This document shows positions 43,365 through 52,489 of a DNA stretch of 64,000 nt, in pieces. The position numbers were made by a program, and so were the translations under genes. The notes beneath the pieces are model-generated. The model was not told where the DNA came from, ran no database searches, and saw nothing but the letters and a program-made list of their open reading frames with translations. How positions within the stretch are numbered: the stretch's first letter is position 1; each line of letters begins with the position of its first letter. The DNA comes from Arthrobacter sp. H35-D1 (GTDB lineage: Bacteria > Actinomycetota > Actinomycetes > Actinomycetales > Micrococcaceae): NCBI RefSeq assembly GCF_030063185.1, contig NZ_JASISP010000002.1, positions 62,001 through 126,000 on the forward strand, in the 5' to 3' direction.

Positions 43365-44486
43365 CTGGGCTCTCCACTTAAGCGGATTAAGCGGAGTTGT
43401 GAATCTTTATTCCCTGACGCCAGGGACGTACTGTGCGGCGGCGCTCCGATTTGCCGGGATAACCGGGTGTGATTGGCGGGGTTGGTGGTTCCTTCCGCCG
43501 CTGGTGGCCCACGGCTACTTCCCGATACTCAACGGGACGGTGCCCTACAGTAAGTGTGAGCAGACTGTGGAACAGCAGGCCTTGGTGATGTGAGGTGCGT
43601 CGGTTGAAGCGAAAAACAAATTCGTCCAGGTAGCTGTCCAGATGCTCCGGGCTCACGGCGCCCTGGTGTGTCCCCAGCAGCCAGCGTTTTGTCAGCGCCG
43701 CGACCCGGTGGACACCTGGCAACAAACCGCCAGGATCTTCTCCACGTGAGGCTGCGGCACGCTGGCTGCGAGGTTCGTGGACGTATCCCCATTCCTTGAT
43801 GCCGCGATAGCTTGGCCAACCATCCGTTATGACGGTCGAGCCCGGCGCAACAAACGTTGAGACAAATTGTTGTACGGATGCTGCGGAAGCGTCGTCGAGT
43901 ACGCCCATGCGACACCGGCCGAACCCCCGCGGTTCATTGACCTCGACAGCGATGCCGACCAGCACCTTCTTCCCGCGGGCACGTCCGCCTGCCAGCCCAG
44001 CTTCGTATCCGCCAATGAAAGTCTCATCGACTTCAACCGTGCCAGACAAGGGCCTTCGACCAGGCTGGGACAGCAGGGAACGAAAACGGTGCAATAATAT
44101 CATCCACGCCGTCTGGTAGGACCCAATCTCCATCGTCCGCTGGAGTGCCAGAGCCGACACCCCGTTCTTGGCGGTAGCGAACAGCCAACACGCCCTAAAC
44201 CACACCGTCAGCGGCATGCGCGTCCGGTGAAATATCGTGCCGGCGGTGACCGACGTCCGGTAGGAACACCTCGAACACATCCACCGCCCGTCGCCAAGTC
44301 TCCAGCCGCCACCACCACACTTCCGACAGGTGAAACCTGCTGGCCAACGCAGCCATTCCAGGTAGTCCAGGCAATCCGCGTCCGTGGCAAACCACTCCTC
44401 GAACTCGCCCAACGGGCTAGGATAATCAACACCCACAAGGAGGATTTCCATCCCCCAAATCTACTCCGCTTAAGTGGAGAGCCCAG
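43365..44486. mobile_element. IS1595-family (ISXO2-like) insertion sequence
   Basis: About 1,122 bp. Both ends share the inverted repeat CTGGGCTCTCCACTTAAGCG and two more bases (left end 43365, right end 44486). Flanks are AGCCGGAT (43357-43364) and TGCCGGAT (44487-44494), an 8-bp duplication with one mismatch, or 7 bp exact; IS1595 elements duplicate 8 bp. It carries one intact transposase gene on the minus strand and interrupts the SRPBCC gene. Confidence 0.9.
43387..44451 (-). CDS. IS1595-family transposase
   Basis: 354 aa, apparently intact. The N-terminal zinc ribbon is C-x2-C...C-x2-C (FTCRKCGGGGW and RWMCSRCSYRTSVTAGTIFH). The ISXO2-like DDE/DDN region follows: GTVEVDETFIGGYEAG, VITDGWPSYRGIKEWGYVHE and the C-terminal AVSPEHLDSYLDEFVFRFNR. 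A Lys/Arg-rich tail ends the protein. The gene nearly fills the element, leaving 20-35 bp at each end. Confidence 0.93.
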   Translation of the reverse strand: MEILLVGVDYPSPLGEFEEWFATDADCLDYLEWLRWPAGFTCRKCGGGGWRLGDGRWMCSRCSYRTSVTAGTIFHRTRMPLTVWFRACWLFATAKNGVSALALQRTMEIGSYQTAWMILLHRFRSLLSQPGRRPLSGTVEVDETFIGGYEAGLAGGRARGKKVLVGIAVEVNEPRGFGRCRMGVLDDASAASVQQFVSTFVAPGSTVITDGWPSYRGIKEWGYVHEPRSQRAAASRGEDPGGLLPGVHRVAALTKRWLLGTHQGAVSPEHLDSYLDEFVFRFNRRTSHHQGLLFHSLLTLTVGHRPVEYREVAVGHQRRKEPPTPPITPGYPGKSERRRTVRPWRQGIKIHNSA

Positions 44487-44911
44487 TGCCGGATAACACA
44501 AATGGAGGCACCAGACTCCTTCGTCGATGAACAGGTTAAGGGCCCGTTCAAGCGGTTCCGGCATATCCATGAGTTCAGTCAAGATGCGAAGGGAACCACG
44601 ATGATTGACCGAATCGAGTTCGCGGCACCTTTCGGCCCCATCGGGCTACTCGCCGAGAATCTGGTCCTAGCCCGCTATATGCAGAAGCTAATTGAGACGC
44701 GGAACCGCCGCCTCACAAGCAGATGAATCGTCCTGAAAGGAACCTCCACTGGGACGGATCGAGCGGACTGCCTCCATGCTCATATGGTGCAAATGGAAAT
44801 CGCTTGGAAGACAGTTGGCATCAATCAAGGCAAGACATGAAGATCAGAAATCTACCGCACCATTATTGGGCTCTTTTCAGAGCGCTGCAACGAACAGGAG
44901 CTTCCTCCCGC

Positions 44912-45461
44912 TCAGTGGCAGCTGATTGGTGGCCCCTCCAATAGATCCGATTTGTATGCGCCGAAAACGGACACGACACCACCATCTGAAGCCCATTTCA
45001 TCGCATAGCTGCCAGCTTCAATTGTCCGGCCGCCATCGTCAACGCTCCACTGGCCCACCCGATGTCCGATCCCGAAGGCGTTGACGGCGTATGCCTCGCC
45101 TTTGCCGCTCATGAGGAAAGATGATTCTCGTGCGACCGTTCGGCAGCCGTTGGGACCATGAGGCTTCAAGACGAAGTACCCAGTATCCCTAACCATGTCC
45201 TCCGCTACGCCTATGGCGCTACCCGCCCCGACGACAACGAGTAGCAGGGCCAACACCGATGAACGCAAGCAACTGCCCGACCCGGCCTGGGCTTTGGCCC
45301 GCAGACGCAGGAGTAGCAGTGCCGCCACAAACAGTGCGCTGCTGAGCATCCAAGCTCGGACAATGTACGATCCAATGGCAAATAATCCAGCTCGTCCAGG
45401 ACGCTATAACGACTACGGCGCCGAGAAGCAGGCAGCAGACAACGGCCCAGTCCATGCGCAT
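44912..45461 (-). pseudogene. Probable frameshifted membrane protein gene, unknown function
   Basis: The 3' frame (start ATG at 45349 if used alone, 145 aa) begins MLSSALFVAALLLLRLRAKA, has a second helix VLALLLVVVGAGSAIGVAED and a soluble tail with GYFVLKPHGPNGCRTVARES and MKWASDGGVVSVFGAYKSD. Upstream in another frame (from 45461) is MRMDWAVVCCLLLGAVVVIA, a helix that would join naturally to AGLFAIGSYIVRAW in the 3' frame if one base were changed near 45400-45420. Either it is a broken three-helix protein or the shorter gene is intact. No family was recognised. Confidence 0.4.
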
Positions 45462-45736
45462 AATAATGGAGGGTTTGCGCTGCTCGAGGTTATTCATCAA
45501 CGGAGTCTATCTGGGGTACCAAGAACGATTGTTAGAACGCCCATTGCCTGACCAGGGCCAGAATACGAGGGTTATCACGCACGTCTCTAGATGCGACACT
45601 AATGTCCCCGCAAAGGAACGTTCACCGGCACCGTGGGGAAGTTCGATCTGAATGCTGCCTTTGCGCGAGCGCGGCGGGCGACCACAGCGCGGGAGCGGAA
45701 ATCGGTTCTCAGCACGTGGCCATGAAAGTAGCCCAG

Positions 45737-47515
45737 TTCTGACCCGGATCCGCGAGTAGTGGCTCTTTGAGGTCGACGTCCTTGGCGGGTCAAGTTTCGC
45801 GGATCTTGGCCCGGTGGGCATGGCAAGGTGCCCGTGTGTCGTGCCGGGTGGGCGGAGACTCCTACGGTGTCTCGGGTGGTCTTTCTCGTGGCGGGGGTAC
45901 AGGTGAATTCGAGTGTCAACCTGGGGCGGACAGTCCCTGCAAGGTGGGCAGGACGGTAGCGAGCAGTTGTGGTCCCGGTGGCAGTCGGAGCTGGATTTCA
46001 CCGGCGCGGCGGGCGATGCGGGCCGGGACGCGGATCAGTTCCCGCCGGAGCCGGGCCACGGTTCGTCTCCCACGCCCGTTCCCGTAGTCCATGCCGGTGA
46101 TTTCCTGGAGCCAGTCTGAGATGGCGCAGCCGAGCAGGCCCGCCCACATCCACACACTGTTGACCCGGTGGCCAGCGGAGGTCAGGTGACGGAGGGCGGT
46201 TCCGTGTTTGGCGTTGCGGTTCAGCTCTTCGATGTCGGTGCGGTGGCGGTACCACCACTCCACCTCGGCGAGGCTTTCATCCGTGGAGACGTCAAGGTTG
46301 GTCAGGATGAACGAGTAGCCATAGACCTCATCGATCCGGCCCTCCAACGTGAGGGCGAGCTGGTTTTTGTCAATGGTGCGGCGTTTCCGGACCCGCACGG
46401 TCGGGATCCGCTCGACCGGGATCCGGGTCCGCCGGGCAATGCAGGTGATGTTCGCGTCCTTGGGCCAGGGACCGGGCAGGTAGTCAATGATTGCGAGTTC
46501 GGGGGGTGTCGTCCATGCCCACAGCCGCCACCCAGGTGTACCGGCCCAGTCCTTGGGCGGCAGCCATGACCTTCGCGGTGCGCTTGACCCCGATCGCGAA
46601 GTCGACCCCGCGCTTCGCACAGGCGGCGGCGAGTTCGGCGGCGAAGTAGCCGCCCATCCCAGCGGCACTGGATCTTCTCCACACCTTGGGGCAGTGCGGC
46701 AATCGAGCGGTCCAGGATATCCACGGCGTTGGTCCGGGGGTCTTCGGTCCCGCCCATCAACTCCGCCGCCACCGCCACCCCGGCCTCGGCCCAGAACCCG
46801 ATATGGGAGCGCAGCGTCAGCGCCCCGGTGTACGCGTGTGTGGCCTTTTGCTTGGTCCGCCCGTACACTTCCACGTCGGTCGAGTCCCCATCGATCGTGG
46901 CGACCTCCAACAAGGAGTTCCGGCGCACCAGCGGCAGCAGGGAGACCCTGGCGGTGTTGATCGTCCCGATGCCCGTCCCGCTCCCGCGGAGCTGGTCGTC
47001 GCCGAAGCGTTTGGCAATCCCTGCCGCGGTCGTGGAGGCCGGGGTCGGCACCGGTTCCAGATCCTAGCCGGCCGCATCGGCCCGGCGCCGGTCCAAACCC
47101 ACCAAAAAGTCTTCCCCGGCCAGCTGTGCCGAGGCCATTGAGACGAGCAGTTCGCCGCCGGTCAGGTCACGGTTGCGTTTCTTCACCGCCCCGATGCCCG
47201 CATCCAGAGCCGCCGTGACGCCCAGGACCCGGTCCACTTCCCGGAGCGCCTCGATCCCGGCCGCCGGCGTCAGCCGCGGATCCGGGGCACCGATACGCAC
47301 CCGGCGTGCCCGGGCCCGCTTCCTCGCCCGCGTGTCCGACTTCTTGCCACGTTTCTTGCCATGTAAACTTGCCATCGAACAGGTGCCCCTTTTCTGCTGG
47401 AAATTATTGGTCTGCTAACCCCTATTTTCCCGCCAAAGACGGCACCTGTTCGCTTTAACATGCCCCAGTCAAAAAACACCAGTCAAAAAATTCTTACTCG
47501 CGGATCCGGCCCAGA
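45737..47515. mobile_element. Decayed IS1380-type element
   Basis: About 1.78 kb. Inverted ends share CCGGATCCGCGAGTA (45744-45758 and inverse 47495-47509), with outer TTCTG and inner TTTGA also matching. No clear target duplication remains (CCAG versus GGCG just outside). It contains a broken transposase gene on the minus strand. It borders the TIGR01906-like gene and probably marks the end of the accessory block. Confidence 0.75.
45916..47375 (-). pseudogene. IS1380-family transposase, broken by one stop and two frameshifts
   Basis: From 47375 the frame reads RLTPAAGIEALREVDRVLG and GELLVSMASAQLAGEDFLVG, hits a TAG at 47064-47066, and continues in the same frame (STTAAGIAKRFGDDQLRG, TIDGDSTDVEVYGRTKQKA). 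It shifts near 46650-46680 to YFAAELAAACAKRGVDFAIG, and again near 46500 to ELAIIDYLPGPWPKDANITC, EVEWWYRHRTDIEELNRNAK and MWAGLLGCAISDWLQEITG. These are the IS1380 DDE-type segments in order. The product cannot be functional as written. Confidence 0.85.
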
Positions 47516-47553
47516 AGGCGGCGATCAATTCCCGTGGAGACATGGATACGCTG

Positions 47554-48657
47554 CTACCCAGCTGCAGCGCGGCGACCCGGGTGCTTGGCCTTCGCAACAG
47601 CTTGGCGGCGGTCCTTGGTGGGCCAGGTGAAGGCCAACGTCAGGGAGGAGACCACCAGCACAAAGACGCCGATGAACAGGCCGGAGTCCGTCCAGAACTG
47701 GCTGGGGAACAGCCGGATCAAGGTGTCGTCCGTGTAGAACGTCCAGGTGCCGTCGGCGAAGAAGATCCTGTGGAACTCGGTGAAGAACGCCTCCCAACCC
47801 AGCACGGCCAGCACTCCCAGCCCAATGATCAAGGCCAGGGTGGCGATTGAACCGGCGAAGAGCCCCCGGCGGATCCCACCGTGGCTGCGTCGGCGCAAAT
47901 ACACCATGCCGATCACCATGACGATGGCCAGCACAAGACCGGTCAGGAAAGCCATGACGATCACTGCCTTGACATCGGCCATGTGGCCCACTTCCCGCTC
48001 AAGGAACAGCGGCTTGCCCAGCGTGTTGACAAGGCCGCCCAAGTAGCGTGCCGGAGCAAAATTCAGCAAGTAATCCACCGTGTACGAGCCGTAGGTGACC
48101 CTGTCTTCGGTGGTGAACCCGAAGGAGTCCGCAGGAAAGCCGGGACGATGGTACTCAACCCACAAAAACACCGAGGACGTCACGAGCCGGATCGACAGGA
48201 CTAGCAAAACGATCGGATAAAACACGGCAATGAGCACCTGGAAGACGCGGGTCAGCACCGGTTTGGTGTTGGCCGCCCGCTCCATGGCGGCTTGGCGCCT
48301 GGCCACTTCCTCGGCCGACGGGCGGGCCGCGGGAGCCTCGACCAGCGCCTCCTCGACGGGAGCGCCGTCGTCTACGGGGCCTGCTTCGTCGGCCTCGCTG
48401 ACACTTTTGGCCAGCGAGGCGGCGATTTCCTCGTCGCTGGGCAGCCGGGGCAGCCGACCGGCCGGGCGCATGGGCTCGTCGTCGGCAGCGGCATCCAGCT
48501 TGATCCTCGGGGCAGGATCGAGACTCTCCGGCTCCGCAACGGTTTGGGGCGCAGCAATGCCGTCAGCGGGGGCCTCGGCCCCGGCGCCAGCCTCCGAAGG
48601 GGACGGCGCCTGGGCAGCGCTGTTGGCTGAGTCCTGGGTTTTTGAATTCTCGCTCAC
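47554..48657 (-). CDS. TIGR01906 (DUF1461) family membrane protein
   Basis: 367 aa from the GTG at 48657. The first 135 residues are acidic, Ala/Pro/Glu-rich and probably disordered. The conserved part has four membrane helices (VLIAVFYPIVLLVLSIRLVT, AVIVMAFLTGLVLAIVMVIG, SIATLALIIGLGVLAVLGWE, GLFIGVFVLVVSSLTLAFTW), the loop YGSYTVDYLLNFAPARYLGG and the motif FTEFHRIFFADGTWTFYTDD typical of TIGR01906. Function is not established; members occur widely in Gram-positive bacteria. It lies downstream of the SGNH hydrolase gene on the same strand. Confidence 0.88.
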   Translation of the reverse strand: MSENSKTQDSANSAAQAPSPSEAGAGAEAPADGIAAPQTVAEPESLDPAPRIKLDAAADDEPMRPAGRLPRLPSDEEIAASLAKSVSEADEAGPVDDGAPVEEALVEAPAARPSAEEVARRQAAMERAANTKPVLTRVFQVLIAVFYPIVLLVLSIRLVTSSVFLWVEYHRPGFPADSFGFTTEDRVTYGSYTVDYLLNFAPARYLGGLVNTLGKPLFLEREVGHMADVKAVIVMAFLTGLVLAIVMVIGMVYLRRRSHGGIRRGLFAGSIATLALIIGLGVLAVLGWEAFFTEFHRIFFADGTWTFYTDDTLIRLFPSQFWTDSGLFIGVFVLVVSSLTLAFTWPTKDRRQAVAKAKHPGRRAAAG

Positions 48658-48790
48658 AATTCGAAAGGATACCGGGCAGCTGCCGCGACCGGGCGCTGCC
48701 ACCCCGAGTCGATGCCAAAATGTCACCGGATCCCGCCAGTTCCGTGGCACCGGAACGTCCCGCGGCACAGCGGGCCAGACGGGAAAAGCT

Positions 48791-49684
48791 TCAGGCGGGA
48801 CCTCCTTCGGGCGGGACGGCATTGCCGAAGATCCGCTCCGGACGCTGTTCCTCAACGATCGGCGAAGACGAGGTGGGCGGCGTGGTGTCCCAAGGTGCCG
48901 GGACCGGGCGTTTGGCACCGAATCCGCCGTTCGCCGGTTCGTGCCGAATACTGCGCAAAACATAGGGCACAAGGTACTCGCGGGCCCATAGCAGGTCCTC
49001 CTCCCGGGCTTCACGCCAGCTCCTCTCCGGCAGCGGCTTGGGCAGGTTCGGGCGCAGCGTGTGGGGCACATTGAGCGTTTCAAGCACCATGGTGGCCACG
49101 GCGTGGTGGCCCATCGACGAGGGATGCAGCCTGTCGGGGCTCCACATCCGGGGGTCGTGCAGTTCAGTCATGGCCCACATGTCCGCAATCACGGCGTCAT
49201 TCTGTTCGGCAATGCTGCGCAAATTTTCGTTGTACACGGCAATCTTCGTGCGAAATTGCCCCAGCACCGTGGAACGGCCCGAGTCCGGCCCCACAAAGAT
49301 CACCACTGCCACACCCTGAAAGCGCAATATCTCCACCGCTCTTTCCAAGATTCCCGCCAGCTTGTCAGGGTCCGCACGCGGGTGCAAAAGATCGTTCCCC
49401 CCTGCCTGGATGGACACCAGATCCGGCTTCAGCGTGAGAGCCGGCCCCAACTGCGTCTCGACAACCTCGTGCAGCAGCTGTCCTCGGACGGCCAGATTCG
49501 CATAGGCGAAGCCGGGAACACCGACGCTCAGCTCCTCGGCAACACGGTCCGCCCAGCCGCGGTAGCCGCCCGGGTTCAGCGGCTCGGGATCATCCAGGCC
49601 TTCTGTGAAGGAATCTCCCATGGCGACAAAGCGGCGCCAGGGGTGCGGCGGCGGTTTCGGCAAATCCTGATGGTCTTGGCCCAT
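48791..49684 (-). CDS. SGNH/GDSL-family hydrolase
   Basis: 297 aa from the ATG at 49684; a GTG one codon earlier (49687) is 9 nt from AAGGAG and may be the true start. SGNH blocks are visible: block I FVAMGDSFTEGLDD (Ser), block II GYRGWADRVAE (Gly), block III SIQAGGNDLLHP (Asn) and block V SPDRLHPSSMGHHAVA (Asp/His). It lacks a signal peptide, so the enzyme is probably cytoplasmic and hydrolyses an ester or acyl group of unknown substrate. A Pro/Pro/Ser-rich tail ends the protein. Confidence 0.9.
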   Translation of the reverse strand: MGQDHQDLPKPPPHPWRRFVAMGDSFTEGLDDPEPLNPGGYRGWADRVAEELSVGVPGFAYANLAVRGQLLHEVVETQLGPALTLKPDLVSIQAGGNDLLHPRADPDKLAGILERAVEILRFQGVAVVIFVGPDSGRSTVLGQFRTKIAVYNENLRSIAEQNDAVIADMWAMTELHDPRMWSPDRLHPSSMGHHAVATMVLETLNVPHTLRPNLPKPLPERSWREAREEDLLWAREYLVPYVLRSIRHEPANGGFGAKRPVPAPWDTTPPTSSSPIVEEQRPERIFGNAVPPEGGPA

Positions 49685-49778
49685 CACCCCATACTGCTCC
49701 TTTGCCTGCTTCAGCGGGAGGGGCAGGCGGGAATACCCCAGCCACGGGCTGTCCCCCAAGCAGCTCCGAGCGGCAGTC

Positions 49779-50765
49779 TCAGGCCGAGCGGACGGAGGCT
49801 CCGGCGTCGTCCGCGCCCAGGTCCCCGCTCTCACCGGCCCGCACCGCCCGGCCGCCCAGCACCAGGGTGTAGGTCCAATACGCGGCGAGAACCAGCGCAC
49901 CAATGCTGATCTTGGCCCAGGTGGGCAGCGGGCTGGGCGTCACGTACGCCTCGACCAGGCCGGAGACAAACAGGACCAACACCAGCCCGGCGGCAACTGT
50001 CATGAGGGATCGGCCCTCCTTGGCCAGGGAATTCAGCCGCGTCTGCGGACCCGGGCTCACCCACGCCCAAAAGATGCGCAGGCCGGCCGCTGCGGCAATG
50101 AAAATGGCTGTCAATTCCATCAGTCCGTGCGGGAGGATATAGCTGAAAAACACGTCGCCGCGGTCATAGGCGAACATGACCCCGGCCGTCATGCCCACCC
50201 CCTGGGCGTTGGAGAAGACGGCGTACGGCACGAACACGCCGGTGATCCCGAAAGCCACGCATTGGGCCGCAATCCAGGCGTTGTTGGTCCAGACGGCGCC
50301 GGCAAAGGAGGCGGCCGGGTTTTCCGAGTAATAGCCCACAAAGTCCTGCTCGACGAGCTGCTGCAGTTGCGCGTCGCTGCCCATCGCGGCCAGCACCCCC
50401 GGGTTCCCTGCAGTCCACGCCCCGAACAAGGTGGCAATGAGGACAAAGACGGCGCCCACAATGACCGTCAGCCACCGAATCCGGTAAAACGCGGCGGGCA
50501 GCGAAATCACAAAGAAGCGCGCCGTGTCAACGAAGAAGTTGGATTTGGCGCCCGTGAACCGGGTTCGCGCGTTGGCAAGGGTGGCCGAGAGCGACGCCGA
50601 GAGCTGGCTCTCCGCCGCCACCGAACGAATCAGCGACAGCTGTGCAGAGACGCTTTGGTAGAGCTCAAGGAGCTCGTCGGCCTCGGCCCCGTTCAGCCGC
50701 CGCTTCTTGGCAAGCACATCCAGCCGCGCCCATTGGGGGCCGTGCACTGTTGTAAAAGCGTCCAT
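49779..50765 (-). CDS. SpoIIM-like (stage II sporulation protein M family) membrane protein
   Basis: 328 aa from the ATG at 50765, 6 nt after GGGGCGG; the ATG two codons earlier has no spacing to a ribosome site. A cytoplasmic helical N-terminus (WARLDVLAKKRRLNGAEADE, LLELYQSVSAQLSLIRSVAA) is followed by about five membrane helices (WLTVIVGAVFVLIATLFGAW, VFFSYILPHGLMELTAIFIA, AAGLVLVLFVSGLVEAYVTP) and the conserved NNAWIAAQCVAFGITGVFVP. Non-sporulating actinobacteria commonly carry this gene opposite an RDD-domain gene, as here, and a membrane-remodelling or transport role is inferred. Confidence 0.9.
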   Translation of the reverse strand: MDAFTTVHGPQWARLDVLAKKRRLNGAEADELLELYQSVSAQLSLIRSVAAESQLSASLSATLANARTRFTGAKSNFFVDTARFFVISLPAAFYRIRWLTVIVGAVFVLIATLFGAWTAGNPGVLAAMGSDAQLQQLVEQDFVGYYSENPAASFAGAVWTNNAWIAAQCVAFGITGVFVPYAVFSNAQGVGMTAGVMFAYDRGDVFFSYILPHGLMELTAIFIAAAAGLRIFWAWVSPGPQTRLNSLAKEGRSLMTVAAGLVLVLFVSGLVEAYVTPSPLPTWAKISIGALVLAAYWTYTLVLGGRAVRAGESGDLGADDAGASVRSA

Positions 50766-50872
50766 GTCCATCCGCCCCAGCATAGCGCCCGACGGCCCGG
50801 CAGCGTGCGGCGGCATCCGCCGTTTCGCGGACATGTTCGCTTTCGAAGGCCGGCTCTGCGCTGGGGCGTGGA

Positions 50873-50878
50873 TAGACT
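50873..50878 (+). promoter_or_regulatory. -10 box for a leaderless RDD transcript
   Basis: TAGACT fits the actinobacterial TANNNT -10 consensus and ends 6 nt before the ATG at 50885, the spacing of a leaderless mRNA. No Shine-Dalgarno is present. Confidence 0.5.
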
Positions 50879-50884
50879 GTTTTA

Positions 50885-51688
50885 ATGTCCGCGATCATCA
50901 CCGGTGAAGCCGTAGTCCTGGAGCTTCGCCCCGCCTCCTTCGCCGCCCGCTCCCTCGCCACGGCCATCGACGTCACGGCCACGCTGGTGGTGGGCCTTGG
51001 ACTGTTCCTGCTCCTGGCCGCGGTGCCGTTTGTGGTGGATTTTGCCGCCGTCCGGGCCATCCTGGTGGTTGCGCTCGTGGCGCTGCTGGTCATTGTGCCC
51101 ATCACCGTCGAGACCCTGAGCCGGGGGAAGTCGCTGGGAAAGTTGGCCATGGGCCTGCGGATTGTGCGGGACGACGGCGGATCCATCCGTTTTCGCCATG
51201 CCATGATCCGGGCCTTGCTGGCAGTGTTGGAGATTTACATGACGCTGGGTTCGGTGGCCTGCCTGGTGTCCTTGTTCAACGAGAAATCCAAGCGCCTGGG
51301 CGACATGCTCGCCGGCACCTACGCCATCCGGGACCGAGCCCCGAAAGTGAAGCCGCTGCAGGTGTCCGTGGCACCGCAACTGGCGCCTTGGGCTGCGTTG
51401 GCCGACATTGGCCGGCTGCCGGACCCGCTGGCCCGGCGCATCTCCTTGTTCCTGGGCCAGGGGGCCGCCATGGCCCCCGCTTCGCGCCATGCCCTCGGGC
51501 TGGAACTGGCCGGAGAAGCCAGCCAGTATGTTGCCCCGCTGCCTGCCCCCGGCACCGACGCGTCCGTGTTCCTGTCATCGTTGATGGCTGAACGGCGGGA
51601 GCGTGAATTCAAGCGCCTGACGGCGTCGGCGCAGCGGGCAGCCGCCGTGCGCAGCCAGCTTGAACGCCACGGCGTGGGCGGGCACTAG
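50885..51688 (+). CDS. RDD-family membrane protein
   Basis: 267 aa. Three hydrophobic segments contain the RDD family hallmarks: RSLATAIDVTATLVVGLGLF (the R...D pair of the first helix), SRGKSLGKLAMGLRIVRDDG and HAMIRALLAVLEIYMTLGSV followed by NEKSKRLGDMLAGTYAIRDR. The C-terminal 90 residues are soluble. RDD proteins are implicated in ion or sodium/proton handling in some bacteria, but the role here is unknown. It is divergent from the SpoIIM-like gene, the usual actinobacterial pairing. Confidence 0.9.
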   Translation: MSAIITGEAVVLELRPASFAARSLATAIDVTATLVVGLGLFLLLAAVPFVVDFAAVRAILVVALVALLVIVPITVETLSRGKSLGKLAMGLRIVRDDGGSIRFRHAMIRALLAVLEIYMTLGSVACLVSLFNEKSKRLGDMLAGTYAIRDRAPKVKPLQVSVAPQLAPWAALADIGRLPDPLARRISLFLGQGAAMAPASRHALGLELAGEASQYVAPLPAPGTDASVFLSSLMAERREREFKRLTASAQRAAAVRSQLERHGVGGH

Positions 51689-51925
51689 GCCAAGCTCCAC
51701 CAGCTGGCTGTCATGGCCGCTGAAGATGCGTGCTCCCCCGGCCAACTCGCGCACCTTCACTGTGCTGTTCAGGTAGTCAGGCACACTGCCGGATGGTCCG
51801 TGGCCGGGCATGGCCGTCAGCTCCACGGTGCGGCGCCGAGGAGAAGATGCTGCGCCGCCCGAACCTGAGTCAAACAGCAGCACGCGCCGATGGCCGATCA
51901 GCAGATATTGATTGTTCCGCTGCGA
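51680..51925 (-). pseudogene. Remnant of a metallo-beta-lactamase-fold hydrolase gene
   Basis: A minus-strand frame reads NQYLLIGHRRVLLFDSGSGG, TVELTAMPGHGPSGSVPDYL and TVKVRELAGGARIFSGHD followed by SQLVELGL. These are the first strand pair, a PGH(T)xGS segment and the late SGHD of MBL-fold hydrolases, but the THxHxDH metal-binding block is missing, so an internal deletion is likely. A TGA precedes the fragment and it runs into the 3' end of the RDD gene. Confidence 0.5.
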
Positions 51926-52489
51926 GTTGACTCAGCTAAAGTGACGCAGTCTCAAGTTAGTTGATGTACTAGGTGGCTGGTGTTTTTCATCAAATGGTGT
52001 GTCGGTGTCTGGGCTTGCGTTTGGTTTTTGGGGAAATTTAGATGGATGGATTCCTAAGAATTCTGGATTGATTGATGACGTTGGCTCTGGCGCCTACCCA
52101 GGGTGATTCGCTGTGAGGCACGGCTGAGTATTGTCATGGGCTGGTGCCTGAGAGCCCGATTTATGCGGTGCATCGGGAGTGCCGTATCGACCCCGAGGTG
52201 CCCGCTGCGGACCCCAATACCAGGCAAAAGCCAACAGCCTCACCCCCTCCTCAAATCGTCCCTCTTCAGCAACGGCACCACACAAAAGGCCCTTCGGCAC
52301 CAGCCACCTAGTGACTCATCCAGACGGAGATTCCATTGGAGCTTTGGACCAATAGACCCATTGACCTGTGGCAGCTGGCACCATGGAGCAGCTTGACGAG
52401 GATTCCTGAATCTCAGGGGCATCACGTGTAACGTTTGGTTGCAGGCCACAATGACGATGTGGCGAGAACCCGCTCGATCAGGAGGCCCT
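51926..52489. other. 564-bp gap containing a 345-bp inverted-repeat-bounded segment
   Basis: No protein was recognised on either strand. AT content is clearly higher at 51930-52090 than in nearby genes. Most of the gap is the repeat-bounded segment described as a separate feature. A tRNA or other RNA gene was not seen. Confidence 0.5.
51968..52312. mobile_element. MITE-like 345-bp segment with 15-bp terminal inverted repeats
   Basis: ACTAGGTGGCTGGTG at 51968-51982 is repeated exactly inverted at 52298-52312. The enclosed 315 bp has no credible gene. No flanking duplication is obvious, so it could be a miniature element with eroded flanks, a solo remnant of a larger transposon, or a large cruciform. 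The match of 15 consecutive bases is unlikely by chance. Confidence 0.45.

Larger units (their letters stand above)
43153..44726 (+). pseudogene. SRPBCC-family (START-like) gene interrupted by an IS1595-type element
   Basis: The 5' part encodes FECTTPSSLPKAQLFDLARS, AVAGVTSGLISLGEEVTWRA and WHFGLPLRMISRI. The 3' part (from 44495) encodes MEAPDSFVDEQVKGPFKRFR, HIHEFSQDAKGTTMIDRIEF and AAPFGPIGLLAENLVLARYM. Together they give the SRPBCC lipid/hydrophobic ligand-binding fold. Deleting the element and one copy of the duplicated GCCGGAT joins MISRI to TQMEAPDS in one frame of 147 aa. Family members are often called cell-division inhibitor-like or cyclase-like proteins; the ligand is unknown. Confidence 0.88.

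Noticed and set aside
45599-45919. Minus-strand 106-codon frame just outside the IS1380-type element
   Set aside because: It spans the element boundary, has no recognisable domain and no ribosome-binding site; the last 40 codons might be a remnant but cannot be assigned.
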